DNA from: Balneolia bacterium
Lineage (GTDB): Bacteria; Bacteroidota; Rhodothermia; Balneolales; Cyclonatronaceae
Reading direction: 5' to 3'
Assembly: GCA_003567135.1 (NCBI GenBank)
Contig: PXAI01000122.1
Span: forward strand, 1 to 10,890
Length of the DNA: 10,890 nt
The position numbers were made by a program, and so were the translations under genes. Positions 1 to 6,474 of this stretch are shown here, piece by piece; the stretch's first letter is position 1, and each line of letters opens with the position of its first letter. The notes under the pieces are model-generated. The model had not been told where the DNA came from, did no database searches, and saw only the letters and a program-made list of their open reading frames with translations.

Positions 1-90
1 GAGCGGATCGTTGATTTTAGTCCGGGGGCAACATTAATCAGTATTCAGGTATTTAAGAGTCTGGTCAATTATTCTTTAAATAAATATTGA
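1..90 (+). CDS. Possible 3' end of an upstream gene (partial)
   Basis: Frame 1 is open from the first base of the window for 29 codons and ends at TGA 88-90. The peptide ends SLVNYSLNKY and contains a hydrophobic run (GATLISIQVF). I do not recognise it. An open frame this short could occur by chance, and the DNA becomes AT-rich towards its end. In its favour, the other two plus-strand frames close early (by about base 36), and the TGA overlaps a TTG at 87-89 that is in frame with the channel gene. If the frame is real, the channel gene follows it closely and may be co-transcribed. Confidence 0.3.
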   Translation, partial: ERIVDFSPGATLISIQVFKSLVNYSLNKY

Positions 91-128
91 AATCATTATT
101 TTGCATCGAACTAACCACCACAAAATCA

Positions 129-1217
129 ATGATTATGCGTTTTTTGCTCCTTATTATTTCTTCTCTGCTGATATTTTCTCCGCAGTCCGTGTTGGCCGCA
201 TCCTCCGGCGCTGCTTTACAGGATGATGATGTGCTGACGGTCGGCACCAGAGTTGTGCCGCCTTTCGTAATTGACAATGAAGATGGTACCTATTCGGGAA
301 TCACCATCGATTTAATGGACCACATTGCCGGCGAACTTGGCTTTGAATACGAGCTTGAGGAAACCGGGCTCAATGAACTTATAACCGGCCTGGAAGACGG
401 TTCTTTCGATATTTCCGCAGCAGCGCTTACGATCACTGCCGAGCGGGAGCAATCCGTGGATTTTTCGCACCCGTTTTATGTTACAGGTCTTGGAATTGCT
501 GTTCCCTACACTTCTTCAGGCTGGTGGGGCGCCATGAAAGCGCTCTTCTCCGGACAGTTCTGGTGGGTTACTTTTTTGCTGGTGGCGCTGCTCATGTTCT
601 GGGGCGTACTGGTCTGGCTATTCGAGCGCTACGAAAATAAAGAGGAGTTCGGGGGATCAGCTGCTGAAGGCATCGGAAGCGGATTCTGGTGGGCTGCGGT
701 TACGATGACCACCGTCGGATATGGCGATAAATCTCCCGTTACGCTGGGCGGGCGCGTGGTCGGTTTTGTCTGGATGTTCGCCGCCATTATTTTGATTTCC
801 TTCTTCACGGCTTCGATTGCTTCAAGCCTTACGGTAAGCCAGCTCGACAGCAACGTTCGCGGTCCGGGCGATCTGCCGAATGTACGTACCGGCGTACTGA
901 GCGGCTCCGCAACCGAAAGCTGGATGCAGGAAAACCGCATCAGCTATGTGTCTTTCGACACAATTGACGACGGTTTTAACGCGCTTGCATCCGAGCGCCT
1001 CGATGCGTTTGTTCACGATGCGCCGATCATTCGCTACATCGCAAAACAAGATTTTTCCTCAGATGTGATGGTGCTCCCGAATACGTTCAACGAGCAATAT
1101 TACGGCCTGGCCGTTCCGCTTGGCAGCCCGCTCAGGGCGGAAATCAACCTGGTGCTGCTGGATCTTCTGGCTGATCCCGAATGGGATGATAACATCAGAA
1201 ACTATTTGGGTAACTAA
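129..1217 (+). CDS. Glutamate-receptor-type (GluR0-like) ligand-gated potassium channel
   Basis: This is a 362-residue protein taken from ATG 129. An in-frame TTG at 87 would add 14 residues, and ATG 135 is a third option. I prefer 129 because the signal peptide (residues 3-23, ending SVLA before ASSG) then sits at the N terminus. Lobe 1 of a family-3 solute-binding domain covers about 36-126 and carries TITAER (101-106), whose Arg normally binds the ligand alpha-carboxylate, followed by FSHPFY. Then come a membrane helix (about 145-165), a re-entrant pore loop with filter TTVGYGD (194-200), and a second helix (about 210-235). Lobe 2 (about 243-361) has an Asp in VHDAP (297) at the usual amino-group-binding position. 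This split-domain layout is that of prokaryotic ionotropic glutamate receptors, which form tetramers in the inner membrane. The GYGD filter predicts potassium selectivity. The ligand is probably an amino acid; which one cannot be read from sequence. The gene converges on ytfP with only 12 bp between stops. Confidence 0.88.
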   Translation: MIMRFLLLIISSLLIFSPQSVLAASSGAALQDDDVLTVGTRVVPPFVIDNEDGTYSGITIDLMDHIAGELGFEYELEETGLNELITGLEDGSFDISAAALTITAEREQSVDFSHPFYVTGLGIAVPYTSSGWWGAMKALFSGQFWWVTFLLVALLMFWGVLVWLFERYENKEEFGGSAAEGIGSGFWWAAVTMTTVGYGDKSPVTLGGRVVGFVWMFAAIILISFFTASIASSLTVSQLDSNVRGPGDLPNVRTGVLSGSATESWMQENRISYVSFDTIDDGFNALASERLDAFVHDAPIIRYIAKQDFSSDVMVLPNTFNEQYYGLAVPLGSPLRAEINLVLLDLLADPEWDDNIRNYLGN

Positions 1218-1229
1218 AGCTGAAGTTAT

Positions 1230-1625
1230 TCAGGATTGGGCAAACCTGATCCAGTCGCCGGACTCAATTTTGGTTCCGTGCTTTTTTGCGCCCCGGATAT
1301 TTCTCACGCCGTACAGGTAGAGCCACCCGGGGCCAAATTCCGGCGTGGAAATCAGTACTCTGTCGTAGTGATTGGAAGGATGTCCGGCCGAAATAAACTG
1401 CTCCAGCTGATCGAGCCGGAATAGGGTTTTAGAATCAACCAGCCACGATTCCGCTAAAACGCTGTCTGTACTTTTGCCGGGTACAAGCGCGGGATAGCTG
1501 CCCATGCTGTAGATGGCAAAACCGGGCAGGCGGAGTTCACCTTCATGAACGCTGCCCAGCATCAGTCGGCTGTTCCGCCCGTTTTTTCTGAGCGTGCCAT
1601 ATACATAAACGCGAGTGTGTGGCAT
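1230..1625 (-). CDS. ytfP: YtfP-type gamma-glutamylcyclotransferase-fold protein
   Basis: This is a 131-residue cytoplasmic protein of the GGCT/AIG2-like fold. The N-terminal VYVYGTLR (residues 6-13) is the family's glycine-rich substrate loop. YPALVPG (44-50) and HYDR (86-89) are also typical. Glu75 in LDQLEQF is at the position of the catalytic glutamate of this family, which converts gamma-glutamyl amines or peptides to 5-oxoproline. The C-terminal IESGDW matches the end of E. coli YtfP as I remember it. The length is normal and no frameshift is seen. It is the last gene of a minus-strand group after tamB, the same order as E. coli tamA-tamB-ytfP. Its ATG (1623-1625 on the plus strand) shares its first base with the TTAG at the edge of the inserted element, so its untranslated leader is the element. 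The substrate and any link to the Tam machinery are unknown. Confidence 0.82.
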   Translation of the reverse strand: MPHTRVYVYGTLRKNGRNSRLMLGSVHEGELRLPGFAIYSMGSYPALVPGKSTDSVLAESWLVDSKTLFRLDQLEQFISAGHPSNHYDRVLISTPEFGPGWLYLYGVRNIRGAKKHGTKIESGDWIRFAQS

Positions 1626-1859
1626 TAGCCCGGATTATTCACCAAGAATTTTTTTCGCTGTCAAGGCGAAGCTGAAAAGGGAGCGCAAGGGTACTGAAGT
1701 ACCCTGAGCACGCTTTATCAGCTTTAACGCAGTCAGCGGGAAAAAGTCGCCGTCTCATAGCATACCCAAATTTGAGGGAATAGGTAATTTTTCCAGAATC
1801 TTTATTAATCAATTGCTTATATCGCATATTTTATTGTTTTCGTGAATAATCCGGGTTAG
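1625..1859. mobile_element. Miniature inverted-repeat element, long copy (A), between tamB and ytfP
   Basis: The terminal inverted repeats are perfect over 14 bp: CCCGGATTATTCAC at 1629-1642 and GTGAATAATCCGGG at 1842-1855. Both ends are flanked by TTAG in the same orientation (1625-1628 and 1856-1859), as expected of a 4-bp target duplication rather than part of the inverted repeat. No transposase is encoded; the only open frame inside (62 codons, minus strand) has no recognisable domain. From CAAATTTGAGGGA (1767) to the right end it is clearly homologous to the element at 6351-6474. Between 1643 and 1766 it carries a module of about 124 bp rich in nested inverted repeats that the shorter copy lacks. 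The right TTAG supplies the TAA stop of tamB and the left TTAG touches the ATG of ytfP. The parent element is unknown. A 4-bp duplication and CCC-type ends would be compatible with an IS1380-like source, but this is a guess. Confidence 0.72.
1671..1722. repeat. Nested hairpin inside element A
   Basis: The core stem is GGGTAC (1689-1694) and GTACCC (1699-1704) around a TGAA loop. Outer arms GCTGA (1671-1675) and TCAGC (1718-1722), and an inner GAGCG/CGCT pair, extend it imperfectly. A smaller stem TTCGC/GCGAA lies at 1654-1670. The symmetry means that RNA from either strand could fold. There is no T-run directly after it, so it is not a standard intrinsic terminator on either strand. Confidence 0.6.
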
Positions 1860-4800
1860 TAATCCCGCCTCCAGAGGATGTCCACGCCGGTGCGGTAATC
1901 TTCACTCCCCGTAATGTGCAGCTCAAGATTTCTGCGCAGGAGATATTCAATCAGCACCTGGCTGTTTCGGTCGCGCCCAAGTTCCTGAATGACAGCGAGG
2001 AAGAGTCTGTCGGTTATATATTTTCCGGCTTTCACACGTGTTCCTGAACCGCCGCCGCCCTGCTCAATTTCAAGAATATCAATACCAAGGCGGTCGGCCG
2101 CAATAGATTCGAGGCGATCGAGGATAAGGTCAAGCGCGGCAGTGGCTACAGATCCGTCGCCGCCGGCACCACCGATAATACCGCGTTCCCATCCTTCCAG
2201 ATCATGAACCGGACGCCCGAAAATTGTGTAGCTGAGAATATCAGCCAGCTCCATGCTCGGATCACTTTCCCAGATAAACTCGGGCTCCTCGGCGGTTCCG
2301 CGAATTACGTACCAGATTTTTATATCGTCTGGCCTTCTCAACTCGTAAAGCAGCCTGATGTTGAATTCGGGATTATCCGGTGGGCCGCTGAACATCAGCT
2401 CACCTTCTTCAAGCGTAAAGCGGCGCCCGAACTGCGTTGCACTTCCGCGAACCGTGCCCATTGTGCCAAACATTTGAAGCTCTCCGTTTTTCTCTTTTAT
2501 CACATCCAGATCACCGTCAAGCTCAAGCTCAAGTTCAGGACGGTTTCGGTTTCTTACAAATACGCGGCGGTTAACGGCGAGATTCATCTCAATGGCGAGC
2601 GCTTCAAAAAGCTCTTCAAACAGCATGTCCTCTTCTTCATCGTCGAGGGTTACGCGCTCAATTTGTTGCTCGCCAAAGTTATCCAGGAAAATATTTCCGC
2701 GCTCCAGGCGCACATTTCCGGTTAGCGAGGGCGAGACGAGCGGGCCGGTAAGTTCTGAATCGAGGCTGACAAACATGTCGATGTCGCGCGTGTTGTACAC
2801 TCTGAAATTCCGCATGGTGGCCTTCAGGTCGAAGCGCTCGGGAACAAAGGATTTGATACCGATTTCGCCCTCAAGACGGAATGATCCGGAGCTTTCTGCC
2901 GCGATGCGTTCAATTATAAGTCGCTCGGGCTCAACCTGAATTCCGGCGCGCATATTTCTGAGCGTAATGTTGTTTTCCACAATATAAACCTGCCCGTTTT
3001 CCAGGCTGATTGAACCGTTTGGCTGAAGATCATCGATCATACCGGTGAGCTCCATTTCCATATTCAGCGTTCCACGCAGTCCGCGTGCCACATCGCGATC
3101 GAGGAAATCGTTAAACGCCGCCAGATCGAAATTGGTGGTATTCACATTGATATCCACTTCGTCGGTGCCGTCCGGCTCGGATATTTCGAAGGTTACCATA
3201 TCGATATGAAGCGGCAGTGATCCGTTTGCGGAGAAGACTCTCTGGCCCAGTGAATTCAGATCGGATTCCAGGTACATACGATTTTCGGGGTGATCATAAT
3301 CGAGGCGGAACGTAGCGGAATCCACATCCACACCTGAAAGCCTGCCATCCCTGAAATTAGTCTCGATTTTCACATCGGGATTTCCGGCCTCGCCTGCCAG
3401 CTCCATCAGAAAGCTGATGTTTCCGGAAACATCGGCCAGCTGCAGTTCGCGCAGCGTCTGTTCAAATTTCTCAAGATTGGTTTCCGGAACCCGAACATAT
3501 CCGCTGACCGGCTTCTCGAAAAATTCTTCCGGGAACGTAGCCGGATCGCCCAGCCTGAACGGCAGATCCATTTCTGAAATCACGAGTTTGTCGCCATCCG
3601 CCAGATGCATTTCAAACAGGGATGTGAGCCTGTGTTCGCGGATTTCCGCCGTGAGCGACAGCCTGCTTTCAGGCAGCAGATCATTTCGGAGACGGTCGAT
3701 GGCAAGATCCGCATTCAGTTCCAGCTCTTCGCCCGCAAGGCGGATTTTGGCGCTGCTCGTCAGTTCACCCTCAACGAAAATCTCATCCAGAATAACGGCC
3801 TGCAACATTCCGATATCCACTTCACCGGATGAAAAATACGCTTCGATAACCTCATCTTCACCGACTGCAGCCCAGAGATTCAGATACGCTCCGTTGTTTG
3901 ATCCAAGACGGAGGGTATCCATACTGACCGCGCCCTCGTAAATTACGACCTGGAACGGATCTTTCAGATTGAGCTCGACGTCACTTTCAATCAGATCAAG
4001 CCGTGTGGTAAGCAGCGTAATCTGGTCGTCGATTCTTAAATCGGCCTCGTGGAAAAGCCCCTCTTCGGGTGCTGTGAGAAAGGCGAGTTTCGTCCATCCT
4101 TCAATTATTTCGCTGATTTTCAGCTCCGACTCAAACCGGATATCCTGCAAGCTGTTTGCGCCGTACTGCGGACTTGTGATGTCCATCGCGAACGCAACGT
4201 CCAGTTCCTCATCAAAAACGGTGCTGAATGTACCCTGCACTTCCTCGAGGTAGAGACTGTCGGCGATTACGTTGGTCAGGTTAAATCCACCGTCCAGCTT
4301 TGGAACTCCGGTGTCGCCCGGACGAATCTGCCCGTTGATCGTGCCTTTGGCATAAAGTGTGTCAACACCGGCCAGCACGTTGAATGAGCTGATGTTTTTA
4401 ATTTCAGCATCGAAGTCGAGCCGGTTTTCGATGTCGGTGAGGTCGGCGATATTTTGACGTGCGGTAAAGTACGCTTCGGCAAACTGGCTTTCTAGGCGGG
4501 ATTCATCAACATGCAGAATCTGATCCTCAAGCCGCGTTTGAACGAACATGGTATCCACCTGCTGATCGAGAAATACTGACCGGCTTACGAAAAAGGAAAG
4601 CTCCGCGACGGCCGTTTCGGGATCAAATCCTTTACCCGAGCCTTTGATTTCCGCGTTGAAATCCGACACCAGTTCTTCAATCTTTAGCAGCTCGCTGAAG
4701 TTGATGTTTTTTGCCAGAAGCTCAAAACTGTACTCAGGATCAATATCATCCCAGTTTCCTACCAGCGCATTTACGGAAAACTCGTTCTCAATATATCCGC

Positions 4801-6343
4801 CGCTGGATTCCAGCTTGACGTTATTTTGATCGATTTCGGCCAACATCCGGATTTCGTCCATCTCATAAATACCGGCAACCAGCTTGCTCATCAGCAGTTC
4901 GGCTTTCCAGATTTTATCGGATTCTCTGGGATCGAAACCTGATCCTTCTGCTTTCAGATTTCCGTCAACGGCGCCGTCCAGCGTTTCATCATTCGCCCAC
5001 AACCCGGGGTTGATATCTCTGAAATCGACCTCCAGATTCCAGCCGGGCATATCCCCGAAAATTTGCTGCGCGGCAGCTGCGAGATTTAACGTTCCGTCGG
5101 GGAGCTCTACATCACTGGCGAGCGTGATATTTTGCTGCGAAAGGCCGGCTGTTCCGCTGATTTTCGGGATGCTGTACTCCTCGAAAAACAGCCCGGTAAG
5201 CAACCACTCCAGATCAAATGTGGCTGATTCAACATCATCAAACGGAATAAATCCTGATCCGGATGCATTCAGCGTGGAGAATCCGGCGTAGAGGGTATCG
5301 CCTGGAATGAGTGAGGGGACGTCGATCTGGTCGATTTCGATCGAGAATTCGGAAAGTCCGGGGATGGGGCCGGCGGCAATACGCGCGCCCGCTTTCATGC
5401 TCAGCTGATCCTCAATGGTTATTTCCAGTCCGGTTGAAATATCGCTGAGCGATCCGCCAAAACGGAAATGCAGCACGAGCTCATCGAACGTCAGCGGTTC
5501 ATCCAGCCAGAGATTCAGGTCGGCGGCGGATAGTGGTTTCAGGCTGAGATCGCCATCCACGATCTCTTCATTTACATCAAACATGGCTTTACTTTCAAGC
5601 AGCGTGCGGCCGGTTGAAAGTACGAGCCGCTCGAGGGTTACGACATCATCCTCATAAGCCAGCCCGGTTTCCAGATTGATGCCATCGGGGAGACGGCCCT
5701 CGTCGATTTTAAGGCTGAGCTGCTGCAGCCGCGCCTCGTATTCATCATCAATGACCGAACCGGTGGCGTTCAGCGAGAGATTTCTGATGGCAAGCAGTTC
5801 GTCGGGGAGCATCAGTGGGGCTTTTACGTGAATTTCGCCGCCATCCACAGAAAGGTTATCTAAAACTACATTGATGGGCAGGCCGTCGTCGTCCTCCGCA
5901 TCGGGCGTTTCATCGCCGGGCGGAATCAGCAGCATGAAATTCCAGGTTGAATCGCTGTACTGTTCAAGATTTACATTCGGATTTTTGATGCTCAGATCGT
6001 TGACCTGAAGCGTTCGGGAAGTGATCAGCGGCCAGAGCGAATATCTGACATCAACCGTATCCACTGATAAAACCGGACCCTCTTTATCCATCCGGATATT
6101 AGTTATGGTAAGATGGCTCCAGAGATCGCCGCGAAGTGATCCTATCCGGAATTCCGCGCCGGTTGTTTCTGCAACGGCGTTTTCAATTTGACCGGAGATG
6201 TAATCCATCACCCAGTCGGCCCGCATAGCCATTCGCAGCGAAACGGCCAGAATGATAATCACCAAAAGCGTAATCCACGGCCAGAGGCGCCGCTTTTTCT
6301 TCGGCTTCGGTTCAGGGTTTGTATGTTTAGGATCAGAATTCAT
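1856..6343 (-). CDS. tamB: Translocation and assembly module protein TamB
   Basis: This is a 1495-residue TamB-family protein, close to or slightly longer than typical members. A lysine/arginine-rich cytoplasmic N terminus precedes a single signal-anchor helix (about residues 21-38). A very long periplasmic stretch of short amphipathic beta strands follows, in the AsmA-like/TamB style, starting with GAEFRIGSLRGDLWSHLTI. The C-terminal TamB (DUF490) domain is recognisable from FGRRFTLEEGELMFSG (starting about residue 1305), the SDPSMELADILSYTIFGR block (about 1360-1377) and the final GVDILWRRDY. The family forms a hydrophobic-grooved bridge from inner to outer membrane, partners TamA, and acts in outer-membrane protein assembly and probably phospholipid transport. 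The ATG at 6341-6343 has no Shine-Dalgarno; the upstream element ends 7 nt before it. The stop TAA (1856-1858) is contributed by the TTAG edge of element A. The reading frame is intact throughout. Confidence 0.93.
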   Translation of the reverse strand: MNSDPKHTNPEPKPKKKRRLWPWITLLVIIILAVSLRMAMRADWVMDYISGQIENAVAETTGAEFRIGSLRGDLWSHLTITNIRMDKEGPVLSVDTVDVRYSLWPLITSRTLQVNDLSIKNPNVNLEQYSDSTWNFMLLIPPGDETPDAEDDDGLPINVVLDNLSVDGGEIHVKAPLMLPDELLAIRNLSLNATGSVIDDEYEARLQQLSLKIDEGRLPDGINLETGLAYEDDVVTLERLVLSTGRTLLESKAMFDVNEEIVDGDLSLKPLSAADLNLWLDEPLTFDELVLHFRFGGSLSDISTGLEITIEDQLSMKAGARIAAGPIPGLSEFSIEIDQIDVPSLIPGDTLYAGFSTLNASGSGFIPFDDVESATFDLEWLLTGLFFEEYSIPKISGTAGLSQQNITLASDVELPDGTLNLAAAAQQIFGDMPGWNLEVDFRDINPGLWANDETLDGAVDGNLKAEGSGFDPRESDKIWKAELLMSKLVAGIYEMDEIRMLAEIDQNNVKLESSGGYIENEFSVNALVGNWDDIDPEYSFELLAKNINFSELLKIEELVSDFNAEIKGSGKGFDPETAVAELSFFVSRSVFLDQQVDTMFVQTRLEDQILHVDESRLESQFAEAYFTARQNIADLTDIENRLDFDAEIKNISSFNVLAGVDTLYAKGTINGQIRPGDTGVPKLDGGFNLTNVIADSLYLEEVQGTFSTVFDEELDVAFAMDITSPQYGANSLQDIRFESELKISEIIEGWTKLAFLTAPEEGLFHEADLRIDDQITLLTTRLDLIESDVELNLKDPFQVVIYEGAVSMDTLRLGSNNGAYLNLWAAVGEDEVIEAYFSSGEVDIGMLQAVILDEIFVEGELTSSAKIRLAGEELELNADLAIDRLRNDLLPESRLSLTAEIREHRLTSLFEMHLADGDKLVISEMDLPFRLGDPATFPEEFFEKPVSGYVRVPETNLEKFEQTLRELQLADVSGNISFLMELAGEAGNPDVKIETNFRDGRLSGVDVDSATFRLDYDHPENRMYLESDLNSLGQRVFSANGSLPLHIDMVTFEISEPDGTDEVDINVNTTNFDLAAFNDFLDRDVARGLRGTLNMEMELTGMIDDLQPNGSISLENGQVYIVENNITLRNMRAGIQVEPERLIIERIAAESSGSFRLEGEIGIKSFVPERFDLKATMRNFRVYNTRDIDMFVSLDSELTGPLVSPSLTGNVRLERGNIFLDNFGEQQIERVTLDDEEEDMLFEELFEALAIEMNLAVNRRVFVRNRNRPELELELDGDLDVIKEKNGELQMFGTMGTVRGSATQFGRRFTLEEGELMFSGPPDNPEFNIRLLYELRRPDDIKIWYVIRGTAEEPEFIWESDPSMELADILSYTIFGRPVHDLEGWERGIIGGAGGDGSVATAALDLILDRLESIAADRLGIDILEIEQGGGGSGTRVKAGKYITDRLFLAVIQELGRDRNSQVLIEYLLRRNLELHITGSEDYRTGVDILWRRDY

Positions 6344-6350
6344 AAATGTA

Positions 6351-6474
6351 TTAGCCCGGATTATTCACCAAAGCCTGCCCCGACAAATTTGAGGGACTAT
6401 ATGTTTGCTCAAAGTCTAAATTAATCAATTGATTGTATCGTATATTGTATTACTTCGTGAATAATCCGGGTTAG
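6351..6474. mobile_element. Miniature inverted-repeat element, short copy (B), between tamA and tamB
   Basis: The same 14-bp terminal inverted repeats as copy A occur at 6355-6368 and 6457-6470. TTAG flanks both ends in direct orientation (6351-6354 and 6471-6474). From CAAATTTGAGGGA (6384) to the right end it aligns with copy A, sharing for example ATTAATCAATTG and CGTGAATAATCCGGG, with scattered substitutions. Only about 15 bp separate the left repeat from this shared part, against 124 bp in copy A. The right TTAG provides the TAA stop of tamA. The left edge is 7 nt upstream of the tamB ATG, so the element makes up nearly all of the tamA-tamB spacer. It encodes no protein. Its internal divergence from copy A points to separate insertions or an old duplication. 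Confidence 0.72.

Noticed and set aside
1639..1827. A 62-codon minus-strand open frame inside element A
   Set aside because: It lies wholly within the miniature element, overlaps its hairpins and shows no domain. Copy B has lost most of it, so it is probably not a gene.
2204..2725. A plus-strand open frame of 173 codons opposite tamB (and similar ones at 3417-3941 and 5039-5291)
   Set aside because: These are antisense to a continuous, well-supported tamB frame, with Ser/Arg-rich or otherwise meaningless composition and no motifs; they are shadows.
1625..6474. tamB carried as cargo of a composite transposon bounded by the two elements
   Set aside because: Both elements are in the same orientation and each is complete with its own TTAG duplication. 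The empty sites rebuild a normal tamA-tamB-ytfP operon, so the genes are ancestral and the elements came later.
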